From the NCBI RefSeq assembly GCF_024305035.1, contig NZ_JAMWZB010000008.1, forward strand, positions 1-64,000: a stretch of DNA of 64,000 nt, written 5' to 3'. Of this stretch, positions 7,935 through 17,123 are shown piece by piece; position 1 is the stretch's first letter; each line of letters begins with the position of its first letter. Under the pieces are notes generated by a model that worked only from the letters and a program-made list of their open reading frames with translations, was not told the DNA's origin and ran no database searches. The position numbers and the translations under genes are program-made. This DNA is from Algoriphagus sp. Lineage in GTDB: Bacteria; Bacteroidota; Bacteroidia; Cytophagales; Cyclobacteriaceae.

Positions 7935-8642
7935 CTAGACAAATTGTCTATCCGTTAATTTCCCCTTCCAGTCTTTGATAAAATCCCTGCGCTCAATCAG
8001 TTCATTAAGATTCGCCTCAAAAGTTTTGGTCTCACCCAGTTTTGGAAAAGTCCATTTCCCTTTTGCAATGGAATAAGAGAGCATAAGATTAAAGTAATTG
8101 TAAACTAAAATACATTTCTGCAAAAAATCAGTCTGAACAATTCGGAATCCCAATTTCTGGGCAGTCCTCTCATTGATTATATAGCTGGTGCCCCGTAGGA
8201 TTAGATTCCTTTTATTCTCTTTTTGAAGCTGATCAATGAGTTGATCTAAGCCCTGAAGATAAAGAAGGAGGATCATGTTCATTCTTTTCCTTCCACTCAG
8301 TTTTCTGTCGATCACAAAAACATAGTCAAACAGGGTTCCTCCATGAATGATTATCTTTCCATTTTTAGGCTTTTCTGCCAGGAATAAAGGAGAATAATAA
8401 ACCAAATTACCGGTCTTTTTTAACGAAGGCACATCAAAAAAAGGAGCAACAAGGGAGAGTGTGATGGGAACGATGATGATCAAAGGGAGAAAAAATCCAG
8501 TTATCCAACAAATGATAAAAACCAAAAGTAAAGTCAAAAAAGTAGTAAATCCAATTTTTACCTGAATCCAAACCTGATCCTGTTTGGGCTTCAAATAAAA
8601 TCCATGTTCTTGGTCCAAGTTTGGTAAATTTAAAGTGGGCAT
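7935..8642 (-). CDS. hypothetical membrane protein, two TM helices
   Basis: A 235-residue protein of unknown family. Two adjacent hydrophobic segments (about residues 30-50 and 52-70) form a probable helical hairpin in the membrane, followed by a basic, mostly soluble domain (75-235) with aromatic-rich strands and helices. The C-terminus is basic. The gene is isolated: ssrA terminator and empty sequence on one side, a decayed gene on the other. Confidence 0.65.
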   Translation of the reverse strand: MPTLNLPNLDQEHGFYLKPKQDQVWIQVKIGFTTFLTLLLVFIICWITGFFLPLIIIVPITLSLVAPFFDVPSLKKTGNLVYYSPLFLAEKPKNGKIIIHGGTLFDYVFVIDRKLSGRKRMNMILLLYLQGLDQLIDQLQKENKRNLILRGTSYIINERTAQKLGFRIVQTDFLQKCILVYNYFNLMLSYSIAKGKWTFPKLGETKTFEANLNELIERRDFIKDWKGKLTDRQFV

Positions 8643-8767
8643 CAGTTAAATTCACCCAAAACTACCCAAAGTGTTTCAAAAAGTATGCATCTCTTTTAAA
8701 GTCTGCATCGCTCTTACTTTTCCAATCCCGGCTCCTCTAAAAGCCATACAACAAGACAAATCATGAC

Positions 8768-9095
8768 TTAAACAAAACCAACCAACACAAATCCAAACAT
8801 CCGCCAATAGGCCTTGTAAATCCTCTTGGAATTCTTGACATCAAATTTAAGTTTTTCCAGTTCTAGCTTTTTCTTTCTACTGCTTCTTGACTCTCTTTTT
8901 CTTGCTCTTCGAAAATTGGCCTAAAAACCCATTGAACTAGAAAGCCGGGAAAGTAATCATTTGCCAAAAAGTATCAGGGGCAAGATTGGTTATTGGAAAA
9001 AGCTGACCTCGCCTATGCTTATTGGGCCGGTAAAAAACAGAAATCAAACAATCCTTTAGTTTATCTGAAAAAAGAACCTCCTTCGTACCTTCCAC
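8768..9095 (-). pseudogene. probable decayed small gene with frameshifts
   Basis: Reading the minus strand, three frames continue each other in protein-like sequence. From about 9095 a frame gives VEGTKEVLFSDKL and runs to APDTFWQMITFPAF-stop; an overlapping frame then gives YFPGFLVQWVFRPIFEEQEK with a charged helix; after another shift a frame gives KLELEKLKFDVKNSKRIYK and ends in a hydrophobic tail (stop at 8768). This looks like a single small protein with a charged coiled-coil and a hydrophobic C-terminus, broken by at least two frameshifts. Sequencing error cannot be excluded, and the product is unknown. Confidence 0.35.
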
Positions 9096-9242
9096 AAAAC
9101 AATTTTAGGATTTTCCATAACCAATTCTTTGATTAGAAGATCCAAATCTTTGCTTTATACTTAGTTAATTTATGAAAGCAATTTGGCTTTGGGGTAGGCT
9201 CAATTTCCCAAACCCCATGATTAGATCAGTCAGTTTTATGCT

Positions 9243-11765
9243 TTATCCATTACCTCTTAAAATCTCCATCGGAGGTTGATTGATGATTTTCCGGCCATTG
9301 AGCCAGCCTAAAACGATGGTAAGTATGGTAATGGTTGCATAAAGTCCGAAAGCAGCTGCCCATGCGGGTCTAAAACTCATTTCGAAAACAAATACGCTCA
9401 ATAGCCAAGTGGCCAGAAAGGATAAAATAATTCCAGATAAAGAGGCCAAACTTCCCAAAAAGAAATATTCCAGCGTATTGATTTTACTCACTGTGCCCGA
9501 ATCCGCTCCTAGAGTCCGAAGAAGAATACTTTCGCGCATTCGTTGGTACTTACTGATGATCAATGAACTGATCAAAACCAGTATCCCAGTCACAATGCTA
9601 AACAAGGCCATAAACTGGATTACAAAACTGATTTTATTTAAAATATCCTCCAGCGTTTCCACGATCGCTCCTAAGTTCACTACAGAAATATTTGGGAATT
9701 CCCGGACCACTTCTGATTGGATTGCCGCAGATTCGCGGTCATTATTGGCATGGGTAATAATTACATGAAACTTGGGTGCCTGTTCCAATACTCCTTCTGG
9801 AAACAAAACCACAAAATTGGTTGAAACCTGATTGAATTTAATATCCCTAAAGCTACCAATATAAGTTTTAATCGGCCTGCCTTGGACATTAAATTCGATT
9901 TCATCCCCAATTTTCATCCGATCACCTCCAAACCCTTCGGACAAACTCACAAAAATAGAGTCTCCACGAGCTCCTACGGGGATTAATTCTCCCTCTACCA
10001 GCTTTTCGGTCTCAATCAGCGTATCTCGATAGGTCACCCGGTATTCCCGATTATACATCCAGCGGGAGTAGTTTTCCTCATCAGGTAACGCTTCGTTTTC
10101 CCGTTTATCGATTCCATTGATTTCATTGAGCTGCATGGTCACAATGGGAACCTCTTGGATGATTTTGAGATTTCTGCTGAGCACTTTTTTCCTTACTTCA
10201 TCAAGCTGTGGAGTTTGAATATCAAACATCAACAAATTGGGTTGATCTTCTTCATCAGCAAATTTTGCCTCTTCCAAAAGCTGACTTTGGAGAAAGAAAA
10301 GTGTACTGATCATCGCCGTACCTAACCCTATGGTGGCAATAAGTGAAATTGTCTGATTATTGGGTCGGTAAAGGTTTGCCAAAGACTGACGTATGGTATA
10401 TCTGAGTGTAATCGGAAGGAATTTTCGGACCGACCACATGATCAATTGCCCCACCCCCCAAAGGATACCAAAGGCAAAAACCACAAAACCGGTAAAGCCA
10501 AAAGACCAATCAATTTGACCTAGAAGATAATAACTAAAACCCCAGATAAATGCCAAAATTCCAAAAATAACCAGCCAACGCATCGGATCTTTGAGAAGCG
10601 AAGCGTCTGCTGTTTCTGGCCTCAGCGTAGCCATGGGTGATACTTTCCTCACTTTCAACAGCGGTAAAAGGGCAAAAAGAATGGAAACAAATAATCCTGT
10701 AATCACCCCAAACCCTATGGATAACCAAGAAATATTCACACTTACCTCCACGGGTAAAAAATCCGCAAATACTGTCGGTAAAATAAACTGGAGCCCAGTG
10801 CCCAGAAAAGACCCAAGTATGGCTCCCACCAAGCCCATAACCACAATCTCAAACAGGTAAATCAACAAAACGTCTCGGGAGGAGACACCCAAACAGCGCA
10901 AAACTGCAACAGAAGCGAGTTTTTCTTTGACAAAAACATTAACTGCCGAGGCCACTCCCACACAGCCTAAAAGCAAAGCAATAAAAGCCACCAAGCTTAG
11001 AAAATTAGATAGGTTTGCAAAAGACCTGCCCGTTGAACGTTTCCGGTCTTCAACCGTATCCGCATCCACCCGATCAATTTCCCATTCCTCTTCAAATGGC
11101 TCAATCAGGGCTTCAACATCTGTATTGGCTTCAAACTGAAAATAGCGATTGTACTCTACACGGCTACCATACTGGACCAATCCCGTCTGTTCCAAATAAG
11201 CCATCGGGATATATACGGCGGGAGCAACTGTGGCAGTGATTCCAGTCTGACCGGGAACTCCCTGAAGTTCACCTGCAATTTCAAATTCGAGATTTCCAAC
11301 TTTTATTTTATCGCCCACTTCGGCATTAAACTGGGCCATCAGAACTTTTTCTACCAAAGCCTTTTGTCCTCCAGATCTAAAATCCGTATCTCCGGATTCG
11401 GGAATAGTTTCCAATTTTCCATAAAATGGAAACGCTCCTTCTAGGGCCCGGACTTGAGTTAAGCGACTAGCTCCTGTTTCTGGAAATGCAACCATGGAGG
11501 CAAAATTCACCTCACTTGCCGTTAGGATAGCCATCGAATCAATGGCCTGATCACCGATTGGCTTGTTGTTTTCCAAGACTAAATCAGCACCGAGAAGTTC
11601 TTTGGCCTGATTATCAATATCCGCAGTTAGATTATCACCAAATGAGCTAATGGCTACCAGTGCGGCAATTCCCACAACGATAGAAGATACAAAAAGCAAC
11701 AATCTTGAAATATTTTTCCGAAAATCCCGAAGGGCCATTTTCAGAATCCACGCAAAATCAGGCAT
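9243..11765 (-). CDS. ABC transporter permease, YbbP/FtsX-like
   Basis: An 840-residue integral membrane protein from the start MPDFAWILKM. It has the double-FtsX architecture of the YbbP type: an N-terminal helix (about 18-40), a large periplasmic domain, three helices (about 240-370), a central helix block (390-450), a second periplasmic domain (500-690) and three C-terminal helices (about 705-830). The start at 11765 overlaps the stop of the upstream ATPase by 8 bases (ATGCCTGA); a longer frame upstream would only run inside the ATPase gene. With the YbbA-like ATPase and the divergent TesA-like esterase it matches the conserved ybbA-ybbP-tesA neighbourhood, whose substrate is still poorly defined; lipid or lipoprotein handling is likely by family. 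Confidence 0.9.
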   Translation of the reverse strand: MPDFAWILKMALRDFRKNISRLLLFVSSIVVGIAALVAISSFGDNLTADIDNQAKELLGADLVLENNKPIGDQAIDSMAILTASEVNFASMVAFPETGASRLTQVRALEGAFPFYGKLETIPESGDTDFRSGGQKALVEKVLMAQFNAEVGDKIKVGNLEFEIAGELQGVPGQTGITATVAPAVYIPMAYLEQTGLVQYGSRVEYNRYFQFEANTDVEALIEPFEEEWEIDRVDADTVEDRKRSTGRSFANLSNFLSLVAFIALLLGCVGVASAVNVFVKEKLASVAVLRCLGVSSRDVLLIYLFEIVVMGLVGAILGSFLGTGLQFILPTVFADFLPVEVSVNISWLSIGFGVITGLFVSILFALLPLLKVRKVSPMATLRPETADASLLKDPMRWLVIFGILAFIWGFSYYLLGQIDWSFGFTGFVVFAFGILWGVGQLIMWSVRKFLPITLRYTIRQSLANLYRPNNQTISLIATIGLGTAMISTLFFLQSQLLEEAKFADEEDQPNLLMFDIQTPQLDEVRKKVLSRNLKIIQEVPIVTMQLNEINGIDKRENEALPDEENYSRWMYNREYRVTYRDTLIETEKLVEGELIPVGARGDSIFVSLSEGFGGDRMKIGDEIEFNVQGRPIKTYIGSFRDIKFNQVSTNFVVLFPEGVLEQAPKFHVIITHANNDRESAAIQSEVVREFPNISVVNLGAIVETLEDILNKISFVIQFMALFSIVTGILVLISSLIISKYQRMRESILLRTLGADSGTVSKINTLEYFFLGSLASLSGIILSFLATWLLSVFVFEMSFRPAWAAAFGLYATITILTIVLGWLNGRKIINQPPMEILRGNG

Positions 11766-12435
11766 GATTATCCTCCTGTATTTTCCCTCCCTTGATGTGA
11801 ATAATTCGCTGTGTTTTGGCGGCCAGTTCGGTATCATGGGTAACCAAAACCAGAGTGGTTCCTTTTTCTTTATTTAAATCAAATATCAAACGTTCGATCA
11901 TTTCCCCGGTTTCGGTATCCAAATTCCCCGTCGGTTCATCTGCAAAAAGGATCTTGGGTTCATTGGCAAAGGCTCGGGCTATGGAAACCCGCTGCTGCTC
12001 GCCTCCTGAAAGTTGCGTCGGATAATGAGTCATCCTGTCACCCAAACCCACTTTCTTTAAAAGTTCCATGGCCTTAGTTCGCGCATCTTTTCGTCTTTTT
12101 AGTTCGAGCGGTACCATCACATTTTCCAAAGCAGTAAGTGTGGGCAATAACTGGAAATTTTGAAAAATAAACCCTACATGCTGATTGCGGATAGCAGCAC
12201 GTTGATCCTCTGAGAGTTTTTCCAATGAGGCTCCATTTAAAACCACCGAGCCGGAACTAGCAGAATCCAATCCTGCACACAAGCCCAAAAGCGTAGTTTT
12301 GCCACTCCCGGAGGGCCCAACAATGGAGATCGTTTCCCCGATAGCAAGGTCAAAGTTCACATCGTCCAAAACAGTCAGTTTTCTGCTTCCGCTTTGGTAG
12401 GTTTTGCTCAAATTTTGAATGGAAAGTATATTCAT
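11758..12435 (-). CDS. ABC transporter ATPase, YbbA/LolD-like
   Basis: A 225-residue ATPase of the MacB/LolD/YbbA class. Walker A GPSGSGKTT (about 36-44), Q-loop in FIFQNFQLLP, signature LSGGEQQRV, Walker B ILFADEP followed by TGNLD, and a switch histidine in VLVTHD are all intact. The start at 12435 (MNILSIQN) is chosen because a longer frame adds residues unlike the family. It is translationally coupled to the YbbP-like permease downstream and divergent from the esterase at 12702. Confidence 0.92.
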   Translation of the reverse strand: MNILSIQNLSKTYQSGSRKLTVLDDVNFDLAIGETISIVGPSGSGKTTLLGLCAGLDSASSGSVVLNGASLEKLSEDQRAAIRNQHVGFIFQNFQLLPTLTALENVMVPLELKRRKDARTKAMELLKKVGLGDRMTHYPTQLSGGEQQRVSIARAFANEPKILFADEPTGNLDTETGEMIERLIFDLNKEKGTTLVLVTHDTELAAKTQRIIHIKGGKIQEDNHA

Positions 12436-12489
12436 TTTACTAGTAAGATGCCAGATGATTTTCTTCTCAAACGAAAAGCCCAACCCTTT

Positions 12490-12517
12490 GTTAACATACC
12501 TGGGTTAACATACCTAG
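12490..12517. repeat. 14-bp tandem repeat upstream of ybbA-like gene
   Basis: GTTAACATACCTGG (12490-12503) is followed directly by GTTAACATACCTAG (12504-12517). The repeat is 55 bases upstream of the ATPase start, inside the divergent promoter region shared with the esterase. It may be a paired operator or a simple slippage duplication. Confidence 0.5.
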
Positions 12518-12701
12518 GTTCTGGAATTTCTGATTTGACAAGAAACAAAAAAATCGGGTCACTATCGGACTTTAAGACGATGATCGGCTCAAAATCTGTA
12601 TGATTTTTGAACTTGTGAATAAAAAAAACAATTCTCTAAAGTAATTAGCCGCTCAAAATGATCCATCTTCGAGTGGAATACCATAGTTCTTAAATAAACC
12701 G

Positions 12702-13391
12702 ATGATAAAAATAAAATCAACCTTGTCCTTATTATTTACAGCTTTTGCTTTCTTACTGGCATTTGCCTGTACTAATTCCAATGAAAAAACAGCACAAGAC
12801 TTACCTAAGGAAGAAGTTGAGGAATCTACCAATCCAACTTCCCAAAAGACTATACTTTTCTTTGGAAATAGTCTAACGGCAGGCTATGGAATAGAAAAAG
12901 ACGATGCTTTTCCAGGGTTGACCCAGCAGCGTATTGATAGTCTGGGATTGAATTATCGGGTGATCAACGGGGGATTAAGTGGTGAAACTACTGCGGGCGG
13001 ATTAAATCGCCTGGATTGGTTTCTGGAAGAGGAGCCCTCTATTTTCGTATTGGAATTGGGTGGGAATGATGGGCTTAGAGGAATAGCTTTAACTGAAACC
13101 CGGTCCAATCTGGAAAAGATTATCGACAAGGTTCGAACGAAATACCCTTCGACAAAAATCATCTTGGCAGGAATGCAGATCCCTCCAAATATGGGCATGG
13201 AATATACGCAGGAATTTCAAACGATTTATCCAGAAATAGCCGAGAAAAAAAAGGTAACCTTGATCCCTTTCTTACTTGAAGGAGTAGCCGGAGATCCAAA
13301 CTTAAATTTACCCGATGGCATTCATCCAACCGATGAAGGTCACCAGATCGTTTTCGAAACAGTCTGGCCCTTCATTGCTAAAGAAATTTAA
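12702..13391 (+). CDS. SGNH/GDSL esterase lipoprotein, TesA-like
   Basis: A 229-residue lipoprotein esterase/thioesterase of the SGNH hydrolase family. A lipobox (LAFAC, cysteine about 23) predicts export and lipid attachment, followed by a Glu/Ser/Thr linker. The hydrolase blocks are present: GNSLTAGYG (the usual D of GDSL is N) with the nucleophilic serine, the glycine block near NGGLSGETTAG, the oxyanion asparagine in LGGNDGLRG, and the catalytic D and H in DGIHPTDEGH. It is divergent from the ABC pair, as tesA commonly is with ybbA-ybbP. Confidence 0.9.
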   Translation: MIKIKSTLSLLFTAFAFLLAFACTNSNEKTAQDLPKEEVEESTNPTSQKTILFFGNSLTAGYGIEKDDAFPGLTQQRIDSLGLNYRVINGGLSGETTAGGLNRLDWFLEEEPSIFVLELGGNDGLRGIALTETRSNLEKIIDKVRTKYPSTKIILAGMQIPPNMGMEYTQEFQTIYPEIAEKKKVTLIPFLLEGVAGDPNLNLPDGIHPTDEGHQIVFETVWPFIAKEI

Positions 13392-13517
13392 GAAATACAG
13401 ACTTATTTTAAATCGATTAAAATTATTTTCAACCGCCCATCCATATTTTAAATAAGTAGTATTTTCATCATCTATTTTTTTACCCTATATTTTCAACTTC
13501 ATTAAAATTTTTAAAAA

Positions 13518-15260
13518 ATGAGCTTTCAAATCAAAGAAACTCCTGATAGCTATGACGTGATCATCGTAGGTTCAGGAGCAGGAGGTGGAATGGCTTCAAA
13601 AGTCCTTTCGGAAGCAGGGCTTACGGTAGCTGTGGTTGAGGCTGGAGGAGATTTCGATCCAGCAAAAGAAGAAGACCGAACCCAACTAAGACCACCATGG
13701 GAATCCCCAAGAAGAGGAGCGGGCACCAGGATTCGCCCATTTGGAGATTTTGATCAAGCCATCGGAGGATGGGATATTGAAGGGGAACCCTATACCCGTA
13801 AAAACGGATCCCAGTTCGACTGGTTTCGCTCCCGAATGGTCGGTGGTCGGACCAATCACTGGGGTAGAATTTCCCTTCGCTTTGGTCCAAATGATTTCAA
13901 AAGAGCTAGTATTGATGGGTTTGGGGACGATTGGCCCATAGGTTACGAGGATTTAAAACCCTACTACGATCGAGTCGATAAGCTAATCGGTGTTTTTGGC
14001 ACCAAAGAAGGAATCTATAACGAACCAGATGGCTTCTTCCTTCCCCCTCCCAAACCACGCCTTCACGAGCTGTTCATCAAAAAAGGTGCAGACAAAGCAG
14101 CTATACCGATGATTCCTTCAAGACTTTCGATGTTGACTAGGCCCATCAACAATGAACGCGGGGTTTGCTTTTTCTGCAATCAATGTAACCGAGCCTGTCA
14201 AGCCTATGCAGATTTTTCAGCAGGAACATGTCTGGTACATCCTGCAATGAAAAAAGGTAAAGTTGATTTATTTACCCATTCGATGGTCAGAAAAGTAACC
14301 ACCAACGACCAAGGAAAAGCCACCGGCGTTTCTTTTGTATCCAAGCTGGACATGAAAGAATACAAACTTCGTTCGCGAGTAGTCGTTCTTGGCGCCTCAG
14401 CCTGTGAATCGGCGAGAATAATGATGAACTCTAAATCCAAGTCTCACCCTAACGGAATTGGAGGGGATTCCGATGCCTTAGGTCGGTACCTCCATGACTC
14501 CACCGGTGCGGACCGAATGGGAATCATGCCTGACCTAATCGACCGGGAGCGTTACAATGAAGACGGCGTGGGCGGAATGCACATGTATACTCCTTGGTGG
14601 CTAGATAATAAAAAACTTGATTTTGCCCGCGGTTATCACATCGAATATTGGGGAGGAATGGGACAGCCAGCCTATGGAACCGGAATGAGCATGGACAGCA
14701 TGCGGAAATACATCAAGGATGAATTTGGCAACCCAAGTCCAAACGGCGGATATGGAGAAGGCCTGAAAAAAGACATTCGCCGGATCTATGGCTCTACGCT
14801 GGGAATGTCAGGTCGGGGAGAAAGTATACCTCGCTATGATAATTACTGCGAAATCGACCCTAACGTCGTCGATAAATATGGAATTCCTGTACTTCGATTC
14901 AATTACAATTGGACGGATCAAGAAATCAAGCAGGCCAAACACATGCAGGATACTTTCGAAGAGATTTTGACCAATGCCGGGGCAATCCTTCTGGGAAACA
15001 AACCAGGACCCGAGTCAAAATATGGACTTGCAGCTCCTGGTCGAATCATCCACGAGGTAGGGACCACCCGAATGGGTACTGATCGCAAAACATCGGTTGT
15101 TAATTCGAATTGTCAGGCACATGACTGCGATAATGTATTCGTGGTGGATGCTGGACCATTCGTTTCCCAAGCAGACAAAAACCCCACTTGGACCATTTTG
15201 GCTTTGTCTTGGAGAACTTCAGATTACATCGTGGATCAATTGAAACAAAAAAATATTTAA
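13518..15260 (+). CDS. GMC family FAD-dependent oxidoreductase
   Basis: A 580-residue flavoprotein dehydrogenase. The FAD-binding GSGAGGGMA motif is near residue 18, the Rossmann acid follows in VVEAGG, GGRTNHWG is at about 110, and a C-terminal block (HEVGTTRMG, then the catalytic-type histidine/asparagine region ending NPTWTILALSWR) is typical of gluconate/sugar-type GMC dehydrogenases. Four cysteines in a C-x2-C-x2-C-x3-C-like cluster near 222-231 (FFCNQCNRAC) are characteristic of this subgroup. It is followed three bases later by its probable partner subunit. The substrate, likely a sugar or polyol, cannot be set from sequence. Confidence 0.9.
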   Translation: MSFQIKETPDSYDVIIVGSGAGGGMASKVLSEAGLTVAVVEAGGDFDPAKEEDRTQLRPPWESPRRGAGTRIRPFGDFDQAIGGWDIEGEPYTRKNGSQFDWFRSRMVGGRTNHWGRISLRFGPNDFKRASIDGFGDDWPIGYEDLKPYYDRVDKLIGVFGTKEGIYNEPDGFFLPPPKPRLHELFIKKGADKAAIPMIPSRLSMLTRPINNERGVCFFCNQCNRACQAYADFSAGTCLVHPAMKKGKVDLFTHSMVRKVTTNDQGKATGVSFVSKLDMKEYKLRSRVVVLGASACESARIMMNSKSKSHPNGIGGDSDALGRYLHDSTGADRMGIMPDLIDRERYNEDGVGGMHMYTPWWLDNKKLDFARGYHIEYWGGMGQPAYGTGMSMDSMRKYIKDEFGNPSPNGGYGEGLKKDIRRIYGSTLGMSGRGESIPRYDNYCEIDPNVVDKYGIPVLRFNYNWTDQEIKQAKHMQDTFEEILTNAGAILLGNKPGPESKYGLAAPGRIIHEVGTTRMGTDRKTSVVNSNCQAHDCDNVFVVDAGPFVSQADKNPTWTILALSWRTSDYIVDQLKQKNI

Positions 15261-15263
15261 GCC

Positions 15264-15968
15264 ATGAACAGAAGAGAAAACCTCAAATTGCTATTCACTG
15301 GCTCAATCGGAGCTGGCTTATTGATGACTGGTTGTGAACCCGAGGAGCAAATTGCTACCGGACAACTATTGGAAGGAGGGACTCCAGGTGCCCGCACTGC
15401 CGAAGAAAAAGAACGAGATGCTAAGCTTTTGGCTGATTCTTTTTTTACAGAAGAAGAGCGAAAAAAACTTGATACCCTAATCGATATTATTATGCCTGCC
15501 GACTCAGAATCCCCCGCAGCCACAGAATTAAATGTGACTGATTTCATGGATTTCATGATGCTGGACCAGCCCGGCTATCAAACTCCCATGCGGGGTGGGT
15601 TGATGTGGCTGGATTTCGAAGCGGATGAAAAATTTGGAAAACCCTTCAACGAACTTTCCAAAGACCAAGTCATTGAAATCGTTGAGCTGGTCGCTTGGCC
15701 AGACAAAGCCGATCCTGCTTATGAAGGTGGAGTAAAGTGGTTTAATTTACTGCGAAACCTGACTTGCACCGGATACTTCACAACTGAGGCAGGATGGAAG
15801 TACATGGGATACCAAGGAAATACTCCCAACGTCTGGGACGGAATTCCGCAGCAAGTATTGGATAAACACGGCTTATCCAACCCCAGCCAATATGAAGAGT
15901 TCTATCTCAAACCAGAAGACCGAGCCAAAGTGGTCCAATGGGATGAACAGGGGAATATAATTGGTTAA
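15264..15968 (+). CDS. gluconate 2-dehydrogenase subunit 3 family protein
   Basis: A 234-residue exported protein that normally pairs with GMC dehydrogenases. The N-terminus begins MNRRENLK, then a hydrophobic stretch ends in a lipobox-like MTGC (cysteine about 25), suggesting export and lipid anchoring; the double arginine hints at the Tat route. The body is mostly helical with the family pattern of conserved W and Y residues (EGGVKWFNLLR, GYFTTEAGWKYMGY). The 3-base spacing from the GMC gene and the terminator right after it define a two-gene operon. Confidence 0.85.
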   Translation: MNRRENLKLLFTGSIGAGLLMTGCEPEEQIATGQLLEGGTPGARTAEEKERDAKLLADSFFTEEERKKLDTLIDIIMPADSESPAATELNVTDFMDFMMLDQPGYQTPMRGGLMWLDFEADEKFGKPFNELSKDQVIEIVELVAWPDKADPAYEGGVKWFNLLRNLTCTGYFTTEAGWKYMGYQGNTPNVWDGIPQQVLDKHGLSNPSQYEEFYLKPEDRAKVVQWDEQGNIIG

Positions 15969-15974
15969 AACTGA

Positions 15975-16010
15975 CAAAAAATCCACGGGAAGCAACCGTG
16001 GATTTTTTAT
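15975..16010. terminator. intrinsic terminator after the GMC operon
   Basis: AAAAATCCACGG (15976-15988) pairs with CCGTGGATTTTT (15996-16007) around a 7-base loop, followed by T-rich sequence. Confidence 0.85.
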
Positions 16011-16042
16011 TTCGTAGTAACTTTTCAAATTCAACCCACACG

Positions 16043-17107
16043 ATGAAAACAACTTTTCGAAAAATCCTCAACCTAATCCTTTCCATCGGATTAGTCCTCC
16101 AATTTTCCAGCTGCTCGAAAACGGTAACCATGACCCGATTGGTTCCTGCAGCGGTCAGCGTTTCTCCCGAAATCCAAAAAATAGTCATTGTCGATCGAAC
16201 CAAGCCTCAAAATGAAGTTATCAATGTCATTGAAGGATTAATTACCGGAGAGCTTCCTTTTGAAGTTCGAAACTCGATCGAGGCGACACTTTCTTCGCTA
16301 CAGCAGACCTTAAACACCAGTCCACGATACCAGGTAGTCAGGGCCAATCAACGCCTAACTGGGGGAATGTTTGGACAGATTTTTCCCCATCCATTAGATT
16401 GGTACACCATTGAGCGGCTTTGTGCGGAATACCAGGCAGACGCCGTATTGGTTTTGGAAAATTTTAATGCAGACTTTGTGACCACTGAACAAGAAAAACT
16501 CATCAAAAAAAGCGTAGGAGAGGGAACGAATGCCCGTACTGTTGAAGTCAAAGGAATTGGGGTTGAGGGAATTGCAAATGTATCTGCCGGTTTTCGCCTC
16601 TATGATCCTTTTCAGAAGAGCATTATTGACCAGCAGCGCTTTCAAAAAACGAATACCTGGTCAGCCGAAGCAGAAACCAAAACCCAAGCTTTGGCGCTGT
16701 TGATTGCAAAAGCAGAAGCCACCCGGATCGTTGGCGAGTTGGCCGGAGCTGGATATGCTACCAAAATTGCCCCCATGTACGTAGATGTCGACCGTGGCTT
16801 TTTCCCCAAATCAAAGACTCATCCTGCAGTGGCAGAAGGAGCTCGATACGCCGAAGTGGATCAATGGGAACAAGCTATTCAAACTTGGGAGTCCGCTTTA
16901 CCCAATGCCGACGAAAAGACCGGCGGCATGCTACTTTATAATATTGCTGTAGGTTATGAAGTACTGGGCAGCCTAGACTTAGCCAAAGATTGGGCTGGCA
17001 GGGCATATACGGAATATGGGTTAAAAAAAGCAAAAAACTACGTACGAACCTTGGATCAGGAAATTCAAAATGCGAACTTATTGAATCAACAACTCCAAAA
17101 TAATTAA
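16043..17107 (+). CDS. DUF6340-type lipoprotein
   Basis: A 354-residue putative lipoprotein. The ATG at 16043 is preferred to an upstream ATG at 15998 that lies in the terminator; it gives a clean signal peptide with lipobox LQFSSC (cysteine about 24). The body begins with a TolB-N-like/CsgG-like alternation (IVIVDRTKP, then conserved PRYQVV and ADAVLVLENF) and ends with a helical TPR-like region (about 255-330, including the IAVGYEVLGSLDLAKDWAG unit). The resemblance to DUF6340 Bacteroidota proteins is from memory. Function unknown; probably periplasmic face of the outer membrane. Confidence 0.75.
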   Translation: MKTTFRKILNLILSIGLVLQFSSCSKTVTMTRLVPAAVSVSPEIQKIVIVDRTKPQNEVINVIEGLITGELPFEVRNSIEATLSSLQQTLNTSPRYQVVRANQRLTGGMFGQIFPHPLDWYTIERLCAEYQADAVLVLENFNADFVTTEQEKLIKKSVGEGTNARTVEVKGIGVEGIANVSAGFRLYDPFQKSIIDQQRFQKTNTWSAEAETKTQALALLIAKAEATRIVGELAGAGYATKIAPMYVDVDRGFFPKSKTHPAVAEGARYAEVDQWEQAIQTWESALPNADEKTGGMLLYNIAVGYEVLGSLDLAKDWAGRAYTEYGLKKAKNYVRTLDQEIQNANLLNQQLQNN

Positions 17108-17123
17108 GCTCAACTTTTCGGCC

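Noticed and set aside
7699-7978. Plus-strand open frames of 65-79 codons after ssrA
   Set aside because: No plausible ATG with ribosome site, and low-complexity composition with no protein-like pattern.
9409-11877. Several plus-strand frames opposite the YbbP-like permease
   Set aside because: They are antisense shadows of a strongly supported membrane protein gene with family motifs on the minus strand.
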